In this document: in pieces, positions 7,285-15,469 of the stretch
How the letters are laid out: each line of letters begins with the position of its first letter
Position numbering within the stretch: position 1 is the stretch's first letter
Translations under genes and position numbers: made by a program
Notes under the pieces: generated by a model
What the model was told of the DNA's origin: nothing
Database searches by the model: none
The model's input: the letters and a program-made list of their open reading frames with translations, nothing else
NCBI GenBank assembly: GCA_027491255.1
Contig: JAIXWM010000174.1
Span: 1-42,160 of the forward strand
Length of the DNA: 42,160 bases
Direction of reading: 5' to 3'
Source: Rubrivivax sp.
GTDB lineage: Bacteria > Pseudomonadota > Gammaproteobacteria > Burkholderiales > Burkholderiaceae_C

Positions 7285-8363
7285 CGACCCGCCTTCGCCA
7301 CCAGGGCCTGCAATTCGTCGGCCACGCGCGCGGCGGCGGCCGGGCGGGCGAGTGCGCGGGCCTTCTCGGCCATCGACTGCAGGGCGGTGCGGTCCATCGA
7401 AGCCAAGGTGTCGGCCAGCGCTTGCGGGCTCAGACCCGCCTGGGGCAGGTGCAGGCCCGCGCCGTGGCCGGCGAGCCACTGCGCGTTGTCGCGCTGGTGC
7501 GAGGTCGTGCTCGCCAGCAGCGGCACCAGCACGCTGGCCACCCCGGCGGCGCAAAGCTCGCTGACCGTCACCGCGCCGGCGCGGCAGACCACGACATCGG
7601 CCTGGCCGAGCGCCGCGGCCATGTCGTCGATGAAGGGGCGCACGTCGGCCGTGAGGCCGGCCTGCGTGTAGGCGGCGCGCACGCTGTCGGCCTCGGCGCT
7701 GCCGGTCTGGTGCAGCACCAGCGGACGCTGCGCGGCCGGCAGCAGGGCCAGCGCGGCCGGCACGGTCTGGTTCAGCACGCGCGCGCCCAGGCTGCCGCCC
7801 ACCACGAGCAGGCGCAGGGCCCCCTCGCGCCCGGCGTAGCGCTGCGCCGGCGGCGCCAGGGCCTCGATCTCCGCGCGCACCGGGTTGCCGGTGACCACGC
7901 CCTGGCGCACCTGCGCGACCGCGGGTCCGTCGAAGCCGAAGGCCACGCGGTCGGCCACCGGCAGCAGGCTGCGGTTGGACAGCAGCAGCGCCGCGTCGGC
8001 GTTCACCAACATCAGCGGCCGGCCCAGCAGCGCGGCCATCATGCCGCCCGGAAAGCACACGTAACCACCCATGCCCAGCACGGCGTGGGCACCGCGCCGG
8101 CGCAGGATGCCCAGGCAATCCCAGAAGGCCTTCAGCAGGCGCAGACCGCCGGTGGCCGTGTGCAGCAGGCCCTTGCCGCGCAGGCCGCTGAAGCTGATGG
8201 TGTCCATCTCCAGGCCGGCGGCCGGAACGAGGCGGTTCTCCATGCCGTGGGACGTGCCGAGCCAGCTCACCGTCCAGCCGCGCGCGCGCATCTCGCGCGC
8301 CACCGCCAGCCCCGGGATGATGTGACCGCCGGTGCCCGCGGCCATGACCACGAGGTGGCTCAC
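7278..8363 (-). CDS. murG: Lipid II synthase MurG (GlcNAc transferase)
   Basis: MurG transfers GlcNAc from UDP-GlcNAc to lipid I on the inner face of the membrane, giving lipid II. The 361-residue product has the glycine loop GTGGHIIPGLAVA near the N terminus, the second loop VVGGSLGARVLNQ, and the donor-site segment ADVVVCRAGAVTVSEL typical of GT-B MurG. The GTG at 8363 was chosen because GGAGGA lies 6 nt upstream and the resulting N terminus (MSHLVVMAAGTGGH) has the usual length; a GTG at 8387 has no such site. The start overlaps a 21-codon mini-ORF as GTGA. Confidence 0.96.
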   Translation of the reverse strand: MSHLVVMAAGTGGHIIPGLAVAREMRARGWTVSWLGTSHGMENRLVPAAGLEMDTISFSGLRGKGLLHTATGGLRLLKAFWDCLGILRRRGAHAVLGMGGYVCFPGGMMAALLGRPLMLVNADAALLLSNRSLLPVADRVAFGFDGPAVAQVRQGVVTGNPVRAEIEALAPPAQRYAGREGALRLLVVGGSLGARVLNQTVPAALALLPAAQRPLVLHQTGSAEADSVRAAYTQAGLTADVRPFIDDMAAALGQADVVVCRAGAVTVSELCAAGVASVLVPLLASTTSHQRDNAQWLAGHGAGLHLPQAGLSPQALADTLASMDRTALQSMAEKARALARPAAAARVADELQALVAKAGRA

Positions 8364-8425
8364 CGGACGGTCCTCCGCGCGTCGCACACCCGCAGGAGCA
8401 CTTGGGAACGGCCTGGAGCACTCAT
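8360..8425 (-). CDS. 21-residue mini-ORF bridging ftsW and murG
   Basis: ATG at 8425 overlaps the ftsW stop (ATGA) and the frame ends at TGA 8360-8362, which overlaps the chosen murG GTG (GTGA). The peptide is short and basic, beginning MSAPGRSQVLL and ending DARRTVR. A G-rich stretch precedes the ATG but a clean ribosome binding site is not obvious. It has the same geometry as the murG/murC bridge. It could be chance in a 58-nt spacer, but both overlaps are exact. Confidence 0.35.
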   Translation of the reverse strand: MSAPGRSQVLLRVCDARRTVR

Positions 8426-9741
8426 GCCCTGCCCCCCCGCATCAGCGCCCGGTTCTCCATGTCCACCCGCAGCACCAGGGCCACCGCCACCAGGTTCATC
8501 AGGATGGCCGAGCCCCCGTAGCTCATCAGCGGCAGGGTCAGCCCCTTGGTCGGCAGCACGCCGAGGTTCACGCCCATGTTGACGAAGCCCTGGGCACCGA
8601 ACCAGATCGCGATGCCCTGGGCCATGAGCCCGGCGAACACGCGGTCGAGTGCGATCGCCTGGCGGCCGATGGCGACGATGCGACGCACGACCCAGAAGAA
8701 GCCGACGACGACGGCGGCCACACCGACGAAGCCCGTTTCCTCGCCGATCACCGCGAGCATGAAGTCGGTATGGGCCTCGGGCAGGTAGTGCAGTTTTTCC
8801 ACCGAGGAGCCCAGGCCTTGACCGAACAGGCCACCGCGACCGAAGGCGATCAGCGCATGCGTCAACTGGTAGGCCTTGCCCTGGGCGTGTTCGGGGTCCC
8901 AGGGGTTGAGGTAGGCCAGGATGCGCTCGCGCCGCAGGTCGTCGAAGGCGAGCATCGAGCCCACCGCCACCAGGGCCATGGCCGAGACGAGGAAGAAGCC
9001 GCGGGCGTTGACACCACCGAGGAAGAGCACCCCCATCGCGATGGTGCCGAGCACGAGGAAGGCGCCCATGTCGGGCTGGCGCAACAGCAGCAGACCGGTG
9101 AACAGCACCGCCAGCGCCATCGGCCAGACGGCGCGCACGAAGTTCTCGCGCGCCTCCATCTTGCGCACCATGTAGCTCGCGGCGTAGATGGCTACCGCGA
9201 GCTTGGCGAACTCCGAGGGCTGGAAATTCATCACCCCCATGGGGATCCAGCGCCGCGAGTTGTTGACGACCTTGCCGATGAATGGCACCAGCACCAGGAC
9301 CAGGAGCACGAGCGCGAGCACGAACAGCAAGCCGGCGTGCTTTTCCCAGAAGTTCACGGGCACGCGCAGCGTCACGGCCGCGGCGCACAGTCCCAGACCG
9401 ATGGCCAGCGCATGGCGCACGAGGAAGTGGGTGGGCTCGTAGCGCGCGTACTTCGGGCTGTCGGGCAGGGCGACGGAGGCCGAATACACCATCAGGACAC
9501 CCAGCAGCACCAGCGCCGCCACGCCCAGCACGAGCGCATGGTCGAAGCCGTGGACACGCCCCGGGCGCGCGGCTTCGAAGCGGTCTCGCACCGGCAGGGC
9601 GTCGACGGCCTCGGCGCGGGCACGGCGCGCGGCCAGGCGGGCCCGCGGCGACACGCGCGCGAGCACGGCGGCGAACCAGGCGCCGCCCGGCGTGCCGGTG
9701 GCCGGCTTGGCGCCGTGCCCGGACGAAGCCGCGCGGCTCAT
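8422..9741 (-). CDS. ftsW: Peptidoglycan glycosyltransferase FtsW (SEDS)
   Basis: FtsW is the divisome SEDS polymerase that extends glycan strands from lipid II together with FtsI. The 439-residue product has about ten membrane segments. Family marks are FQPSEFAKLA, RQPDMGAFLVL, and GSSVEKLHYLPEAHTDFML, which includes the catalytic Asp of SEDS proteins, and the late motif PLMSYGGSAILMNL. The cytoplasmic N terminus is about 70 residues and Ala/Arg-rich, longer than in E. coli. The start at 9741 has GGGGAGG 7 nt upstream and overlaps the murD stop as ATGA. Confidence 0.96.
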   Translation of the reverse strand: MSRAASSGHGAKPATGTPGGAWFAAVLARVSPRARLAARRARAEAVDALPVRDRFEAARPGRVHGFDHALVLGVAALVLLGVLMVYSASVALPDSPKYARYEPTHFLVRHALAIGLGLCAAAVTLRVPVNFWEKHAGLLFVLALVLLVLVLVPFIGKVVNNSRRWIPMGVMNFQPSEFAKLAVAIYAASYMVRKMEARENFVRAVWPMALAVLFTGLLLLRQPDMGAFLVLGTIAMGVLFLGGVNARGFFLVSAMALVAVGSMLAFDDLRRERILAYLNPWDPEHAQGKAYQLTHALIAFGRGGLFGQGLGSSVEKLHYLPEAHTDFMLAVIGEETGFVGVAAVVVGFFWVVRRIVAIGRQAIALDRVFAGLMAQGIAIWFGAQGFVNMGVNLGVLPTKGLTLPLMSYGGSAILMNLVAVALVLRVDMENRALMRGGRA

Positions 9742-11327
9742 GCGAGAACCTCCCCGCGTTCGGCCGCGAGCGCGCGTACCGCGGCGACGAACACCTCGGC
9801 GCGGTGCCCGTAGTTGCGGAACATGTCCAGGCTGGCGCAGGCCGGGCTCAGCAGCACGGCGTCGCCGTCGCGGGCCTGGTCGAAGCACCAGGCCACGGCG
9901 TCCGGCAGCGTCGCATGGCGCGCGCGCGGCACCGCGGCGGCGTCAGGGTCGGCCTGCAGCGTGGCCTCGATCGCCGCCGCGTCGCGCCCGATCAGCGCCA
10001 CAGCGCGGGCGTGCCGTGCCACCGGCGCGGCCAGCGGTGCGAAGTCCTGCCCCTTGCCGTCACCGCCAAGGATGATGGCCAGCCGTCCGGGGGCCTTGTC
10101 GGCGCCCAGCCCTTCGAGCGCGGCCACGGTCGCGCCGACGTTGGTGCCCTTGCTGTCGTCGAAGGCCTCGACCGCGCCGACCGAACCCACGGGCTCGACG
10201 CGGTGCGGCTCGCCGCGGTATTCACGCAGGCCATGCAGCATCGGCGCGAGCGGGCAGCCGATGGCAGTGGCGAGCGCAAGGGCGGCCAGGGCATTGCTCG
10301 CGTTGTGGCGCCCGCGCAGGCGCAGCGCATCGGCCGGCATCAGGCGCTGCAGGTGGACCTCGGCCGGCTCCTCGGCGCCCGCGCCGCCACGCCGCCGGCG
10401 TGCGGACGGCTCCTCGTCGGGCAGCGCGCGCACCAGCCAGGCCATGCCGCCTTCGACGACCAGACCGAAGTCGCCTGGGGCCTGTGGCGCGCCCAGGCCG
10501 AAGCGCACCACCTCGCGCGGCAGCAGCCGCGCGGCACCGCGCGCCGCCTTGACCGGCCCCGGGGCCGGCGCGCCCACCAGCGCCGCGGCCATGGCCTGGA
10601 CCTGCGCGTCGTCGCGGTTGACGATGGCCACGGTGCGCGCGCCCGGCGGGCCGTAGATGCGCGCCTTGGCCTGACCATAGGCGGCCATCGAGCCGTGCCA
10701 GTCGAGGTGGTCCTGCGTCAGGTTCAGCACCACGGCGGCATCGGGCTCGAAGCCGCCTGCGTCTTGGAGCTGGAAGCTCGACAGCTCGAGCACCCAGACC
10801 TGCGGCAGCGTGCCGGCGTCGAGCTGCTGCGCCAGCGAGTCGACCATGGTCGGCCCGATGTTGCCGGCCGCCAGGACGGACCGACCCGAGCGCTCGACCA
10901 GCAGCGCGGTCAGCGCCGTCGTCGTCGTCTTGCCGTTCGTGCCGGTGACGGCCAGCACCTGAGGCGCGTAGCCGGTGTCGGCCTTCAGTTCGGCGAGCGC
11001 GCTCGTGAACAGGTCGAGCTCGCCGCCGCAACGCACACCGCGCGCCTGCGCGGCCTGCAGCAGCGGCGCGATGGCGGGATCGTGCGGGAACAGCCCAGGG
11101 CTCTTGAGCAGCCAGTGCACGTCCTCCAGCGCCTCGGCGCCCAGCGCTGCGCCGGTGCGCAGCACCGCGCCCGGGCAGTCGGCCGCCAGCGCCGCCGCCT
11201 GCGGCGGCTCGGCGCGCGAATCCCACACCGTCACGCGCGCGCCGTGACGCGCGCACCAGCGCGCCATCGCCAGCCCCGACAGCCCGAGACCGAGCACCAG
11301 CACCGAGCGACCTTGCAGCGACTTCAC
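9738..11327 (-). CDS. murD: UDP-N-acetylmuramoyl-L-alanine--D-glutamate ligase MurD
   Basis: MurD adds D-Glu to UDP-MurNAc-L-Ala. The 529-residue product has an N-terminal UDP-binding fold (VLVLGLGLSGLAMARW), the ATP loop AVTGTNGKTTTT near 126-137, the conserved LELSSFQL and NLTQDHLDWHGS segments and the C-terminal SPACASLDMF motif. It is about 90 residues longer than E. coli MurD (438), mainly from loops in the central domain around residues 255-330, including an Arg-rich stretch (SARRRRGGAGAEE). The start is GTG 11327, preceded by GAGGGTGGAG. It begins 10 nt after mraY. Confidence 0.96.
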   Translation of the reverse strand: MKSLQGRSVLVLGLGLSGLAMARWCARHGARVTVWDSRAEPPQAAALAADCPGAVLRTGAALGAEALEDVHWLLKSPGLFPHDPAIAPLLQAAQARGVRCGGELDLFTSALAELKADTGYAPQVLAVTGTNGKTTTTALTALLVERSGRSVLAAGNIGPTMVDSLAQQLDAGTLPQVWVLELSSFQLQDAGGFEPDAAVVLNLTQDHLDWHGSMAAYGQAKARIYGPPGARTVAIVNRDDAQVQAMAAALVGAPAPGPVKAARGAARLLPREVVRFGLGAPQAPGDFGLVVEGGMAWLVRALPDEEPSARRRRGGAGAEEPAEVHLQRLMPADALRLRGRHNASNALAALALATAIGCPLAPMLHGLREYRGEPHRVEPVGSVGAVEAFDDSKGTNVGATVAALEGLGADKAPGRLAIILGGDGKGQDFAPLAAPVARHARAVALIGRDAAAIEATLQADPDAAAVPRARHATLPDAVAWCFDQARDGDAVLLSPACASLDMFRNYGHRAEVFVAAVRALAAERGEVLA

Positions 11328-11337
11328 CGCTCCACCC

Positions 11338-12519
11338 TCACCGCAGCTTCAGGCTGGCCAGGCCGACCAGGCACAGCAGCATGGTCACGATCCAGAACCG
11401 CACCACGACCTGGGTCTCGGCCCAGCCCTTCTTCTCGAAGTGGTGGTGCAGCGGCGCCATCAGCAGGATGCGCCGGCCCTCGCCGTAGCGACGCTTCGTG
11501 TACTTGAACCAGCTCACCTGAACGATCACGCTCAGCGCCTCGGCGACGAAGATGCCGCCCATGATCGCGAGCACGATCTCCTGGCGCGTGATGACGGCGA
11601 TCGTGCCCAGGGCGCCGCCCAGCGCGAGCGCGCCGACGTCGCCCATGAAGACCTGCGCCGGGTTGGCGTTGAACCACAGGAAGGCCAGGCCCGCGCCGGC
11701 CAGCGCGCCGCAGAAGATCAGCAGTTCGCCAGCGCCAGGGATGTACGGGAACAGCAGGTACTTCGAATACACCGCGTTGCCGGTGACGTAGGCGAAGATG
11801 CCCAGCGCCGAGCCCACGAGCACGACCGGCATGATCGCCAGCCCGTCCAGCCCGTCGGTGAAGTTCACCGCGTTGCTTGCGCCGACGATGACGAACCAAC
11901 TCAGGGCGATGAAGCCGAACACCCCCAGCGGGTAGCTGACCGTCTTGAAGAACGGCACCATCAGGTCGGCCTTGGGGGACAGGTCGGTGTCGAAGCCGCT
12001 CGTGACCCAGCGCACGATCAGGTCGAGCACGCGCACGTTGGACGCCTCGGAGACGCTGAAGGCCAGGTAGGTGGCGGCGACGAGGCCGATCAGCGACTGC
12101 CACATGAACTTCTCGCGCGAGCGCATGCCCTCCGGGTCCTTGCGCACCACCTTGCGCCAGTCGTCGGCCCAGCCGATGGCACCGAAGCCGAAGGTCACGA
12201 GCATGACCGCCCAGCAGAATCGGTTGGTCCAGTCGAACCACAGGAAGGTCGATACACCGATGCCGATGAGCACGAGCACGCCGCCCATCGTAGGAGTGCC
12301 GCGCTTGCCCAGGTGCGACTGCACGCCGTAGCTGCGGATGGGCTGGCCGATCTTCAGCTCGGTCAGGCGGCGAATGACCCAGGGCCCGAAGGCCAGGCCG
12401 ATCAGCAGCGCCGTCATCGCCGCCATCACGGCGCGGAAGGTGAGGTACTGGAAGACGCGCAGGAAGCCGAGTTCCTCGGGGAAGAGCGCGTAAAGCCACT
12501 GGCTCAGACTCAGCAGCAT
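11338..12519 (-). CDS. mraY: Phospho-MurNAc-pentapeptide transferase MraY
   Basis: MraY makes lipid I from UDP-MurNAc-pentapeptide and undecaprenyl phosphate at the inner membrane. The 393-residue polytopic protein has the catalytic motifs of the family: GTPTMGG, GADDWRK-like (IGWADDWRKV), NAVNFTDGLDGLA with the magnesium-binding aspartates, NPAQVFMGDVG and PLHHHFEKKGW. About ten membrane segments are visible. The ATG at 12519 has GAGGAGG 4 nt upstream and lies inside the last codons of murF, a 10-nt overlap. Confidence 0.97.
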   Translation of the reverse strand: MLLSLSQWLYALFPEELGFLRVFQYLTFRAVMAAMTALLIGLAFGPWVIRRLTELKIGQPIRSYGVQSHLGKRGTPTMGGVLVLIGIGVSTFLWFDWTNRFCWAVMLVTFGFGAIGWADDWRKVVRKDPEGMRSREKFMWQSLIGLVAATYLAFSVSEASNVRVLDLIVRWVTSGFDTDLSPKADLMVPFFKTVSYPLGVFGFIALSWFVIVGASNAVNFTDGLDGLAIMPVVLVGSALGIFAYVTGNAVYSKYLLFPYIPGAGELLIFCGALAGAGLAFLWFNANPAQVFMGDVGALALGGALGTIAVITRQEIVLAIMGGIFVAEALSVIVQVSWFKYTKRRYGEGRRILLMAPLHHHFEKKGWAETQVVVRFWIVTMLLCLVGLASLKLR

Positions 12520-13943
12520 GCGGCCTCCTCGACAGACTGCAGCGCCTGGACCACGCGCTCCATGCGCATGGACCGCGAGCCCTTGACCAGGACGGACGCC
12601 GCCTGCGGGCCCCGTGAGGGGATTGCCTCGATCAGGGCCTCGACGCCGGCGAAGTGCAGCGCCGCCGCACCGGCGGCGCGCGCGGCGTGGGCGCACAGCG
12701 GCCCGGCGCACCAGACCTGCTCGATGCCGCGCTCGCGGGCGCGCGCGCCGACTTCGGCGTGGAAGGCCGGCCCCTGGGCACCGACCTCGGCCATGTCGCC
12801 GAGCACGAGCCAGCGCGGCCCGGGCAGCGATGCAAGCACGTCGATGGCGGCCAGCACCGAATCCGGATTGGCGTTGTAGCTGTCGTCCACCAGCGTCGCG
12901 ACCTGGCCGCGCCAGCGCAGGGAGCGCGTCTGCGAGCGGCCCGCCACCGGGGCAAAGGCGCCCAGGCCCCGTGCGATGGCCTGCGTTCCCAGCCCCGCGG
13001 CCAGCGCGCAGGCCGCGGCGGCGAGCGCGTTGCGCACGTTGTGCACGCCCGGCATGCCGAGCGCGAAGTCCACCGCACCGGCCGGGGTGCGCAGGCGGAC
13101 CTGCCAAGCCAGCGCCGCGCCATCCCAGCGCGCGTCGGCGCTCAGGTCGGCGTGCAGGTCGGCGCGCACCTCGCCGGCGGCGTCGCCGGGCGCAAGGGCG
13201 AAGCTCAGCACCGCGCGCGCGCCGGCCTGGGCGCGCCAGATGGGCGCCATCGGGTCGTCGGCCGGAAAGACCGCGGTGCCGTTGGCCGGCAGGGCCTCGA
13301 TGGCGGCGCCGTTCTCGCGTGCCACGGCCTCGACGCCGTCCATGAACTCCTGGTGCTCGCGCTGCGCGTTGTTGACGAGCGCGATCGTGGGCGCCGCGAT
13401 GCGCGCCAGCAGTGCGATCTCGCCCGGGTGGTTCATGCCGAGTTCGACGACGGCGGCGCGGTGAGGGTCGGTGCCGTCCGGCCGCAGGCGCAGCAGCGTC
13501 AGCGGCACGCCGATGTGGTTGTTCAGGTTGCCCTGCGTGGCGAAGCCGGCCGTGCCATGGGCCGCACGCAAGATGGCGCCGACCATCTGCGTGACCGTGG
13601 TCTTGCCGTTGCTGCCGGTCACCGCCACCAGCGGGCCGGCGTAGCGCAGCCGCCAGGCCGCGGCCAGCGCCTGCAGCGCCGCCAGCGCGTCGTCGACCTC
13701 CAGACCCGGCAGACCGGCCTGCGCCAGCCCGCGCTCGGCCAACGCCGCGACCGCGCCCGCGGCGCGCGCCTGGTCCAGGAATTCGTGGGCGTCGAAGCGC
13801 TCCCCGCGCAGGGCGACGAACAGGTCGCCCGGGCGCAGCGTGCGGGTGTCGCTGTGCACGCGCGCGAAAGCCGTCGCGCCGTCACCGACCAGGCGCGCGC
13901 CGGGCAGCAGCGACCGGGCCTCGCGCAGCGTCATCATGGTCAT
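12510..13943 (-). CDS. murF: UDP-MurNAc-tripeptide--D-Ala-D-Ala ligase MurF
   Basis: MurF adds the D-Ala-D-Ala made by DdlB, completing the cytoplasmic pentapeptide precursor. The 477-residue product has the ATP loop VAVTGSNGKTTVTQ near 106-119, the conserved GNLNNHIGVPLTLLR segment, ELGMNHPGEI, and DSYNANPDS in the C-terminal domain. The ATG at 13943 makes ATGA with the murE stop; two further ATGs 6 and 9 nt downstream are possible alternatives. It overlaps mraY by 10 nt. Confidence 0.96.
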   Translation of the reverse strand: MTMMTLREARSLLPGARLVGDGATAFARVHSDTRTLRPGDLFVALRGERFDAHEFLDQARAAGAVAALAERGLAQAGLPGLEVDDALAALQALAAAWRLRYAGPLVAVTGSNGKTTVTQMVGAILRAAHGTAGFATQGNLNNHIGVPLTLLRLRPDGTDPHRAAVVELGMNHPGEIALLARIAAPTIALVNNAQREHQEFMDGVEAVARENGAAIEALPANGTAVFPADDPMAPIWRAQAGARAVLSFALAPGDAAGEVRADLHADLSADARWDGAALAWQVRLRTPAGAVDFALGMPGVHNVRNALAAAACALAAGLGTQAIARGLGAFAPVAGRSQTRSLRWRGQVATLVDDSYNANPDSVLAAIDVLASLPGPRWLVLGDMAEVGAQGPAFHAEVGARARERGIEQVWCAGPLCAHAARAAGAAALHFAGVEALIEAIPSRGPQAASVLVKGSRSMRMERVVQALQSVEEAACC

Positions 13944-15469
13944 GCCCGCCCCCCCGCCGATGCCCGCAGGCGCAGCCCGCGCAGGGCCTCGTCGATGTCG
14001 GAGAACACATGCTTGAGGCCGGCGATCTCCTGCGTGTCCTCATGGCCCTTGCCGGCAATCAGCACCAGGTCCGCCGGTGCGGCCTCGCGCAGCGCGAGCG
14101 CGATCGCGGCACGCCGGTCCTCGATGGACTGCACCGTGGCCGACCCGCCCGCCGTACCGGCGAGCACCTGGCGCACGATCTCGCCTGCAGGCTCGCTGCG
14201 CGGGTTGTCGCTGGTGACGACGACACGCTGCGCGGCGCGCGCCGCCACGCCACCCATCAGCGGCCGCTTGGTCGCGTCGCGGTCACCGCCGCAACCGAAG
14301 ACGCACCACAGGGCGCCGCCGCGCGCGGCCGCCCGCGGAGCCAGGGCAGCCAGCGCCTGCTCCAGCGCGTCGGGAGTGTGGGCATAGTCGACGACGACCT
14401 CGGGCAGCCCGGGCACCGCACCGTCCAGGCGCACCGCCTGCATGCGCCCGGGCACCGGGGGCAGCGGCCCGAGCGCAGCGGCCACCTCGGCCAGCGGCAC
14501 GCCCAGGGCACGCAGGCACGCCGCGACGACGAGCAGGTTGTCGACGTTGTAGTCGCCCAGCAGGCCGGTGGCCACCGGATGCCCCCGCCCGTCCTCGACG
14601 AGTTCGAAGGCCAGGCCCGCACCGGCCTGGCGCAGCGCGCGCGCCTGCAGCCGTGCTGACGCGCCCTCGCCTGCGCCTCGGCGCGACACCGTCCACAGCG
14701 TCAGGCCGGCGCGGCCTTCGGCGCGCAACTCCCCCGCCAGCACGGCGCCGCGCGCGTCGTCGACATTGACCACGGCCGCACGCAGCCCCGGCCAGTCGAA
14801 AAGACGGCGCTTGGCGGCCCAGTAGGCCTCCATCGTGCCGTGATAGTCGAGGTGGTCGCGCGTGAGATTCGTGAAAGCCGCCACCGCCACGCGTGTGCCG
14901 GCCAGGCGGTGCTTGTCCAGGCCGATCGACGACGCCTCGATCGCGCACGCATCCAGGCCCGCCTGCGCGAAGCCGGCAAAGGCGGCCTGGAGCGCGACGG
15001 CATCGGGGGTGGTCAGGCCCGAGGCGGCCAATGCAGGCGGCTCGCCCACACCCAGCGTGCCGACGACGCCGCAGCGCCGGCCCAGCGCAGCCAGCGCCTG
15101 CGCGACCCACCAGGTCGTCGAGGTCTTGCCGTTGGTGCCGGTGACGGCGACGACGTCCAGACGGGCGCTGGGCATGCCCAGGCAGGCGTCGGCGATCTCA
15201 CCGGCCAGGCGCTCCAGGCCGGGCAGCCCGGCCACGCGCGGGTCGTCCAGGCCGGGCAGCCCCGAAGCCCCCTCGGCCTCCACCAGGCAGGCCGCCGCGC
15301 CCGCCTGCAGCGCCGCCGGCACGTGCGCGCGCGCGTCGTGCCGCCCGCCCCGCCATGCCAGGAAGGCGTCGCCAGGCCGTACGCGCCGGTGGTCGGTGCG
15401 CAGCGCGCCGCGCAGGCGCGGCGCGAGCCAGGCGGCCGCTGCGGGGGCGGATTCGAGCCGGCACCGCAT
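13940..15469 (-). CDS. murE: UDP-MurNAc-L-Ala-D-Glu--meso-diaminopimelate ligase MurE
   Basis: MurE adds the third stem residue. The 509-residue product has VTGTNGKTSTTWW near 109-121, NLTRDHLDYHGTMEAYW, VDYAHTPDALE, and DNPR at 421-424, the motif that selects meso-diaminopimelate rather than lysine, as expected for a Gram-negative wall. The GKGHE box near 474 is also present. The ATG overlaps the ftsI stop as TGATG. The N-terminal domain is a little shorter than in E. coli. Confidence 0.97.
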   Translation of the reverse strand: MRCRLESAPAAAAWLAPRLRGALRTDHRRVRPGDAFLAWRGGRHDARAHVPAALQAGAAACLVEAEGASGLPGLDDPRVAGLPGLERLAGEIADACLGMPSARLDVVAVTGTNGKTSTTWWVAQALAALGRRCGVVGTLGVGEPPALAASGLTTPDAVALQAAFAGFAQAGLDACAIEASSIGLDKHRLAGTRVAVAAFTNLTRDHLDYHGTMEAYWAAKRRLFDWPGLRAAVVNVDDARGAVLAGELRAEGRAGLTLWTVSRRGAGEGASARLQARALRQAGAGLAFELVEDGRGHPVATGLLGDYNVDNLLVVAACLRALGVPLAEVAAALGPLPPVPGRMQAVRLDGAVPGLPEVVVDYAHTPDALEQALAALAPRAAARGGALWCVFGCGGDRDATKRPLMGGVAARAAQRVVVTSDNPRSEPAGEIVRQVLAGTAGGSATVQSIEDRRAAIALALREAAPADLVLIAGKGHEDTQEIAGLKHVFSDIDEALRGLRLRASAGGRA

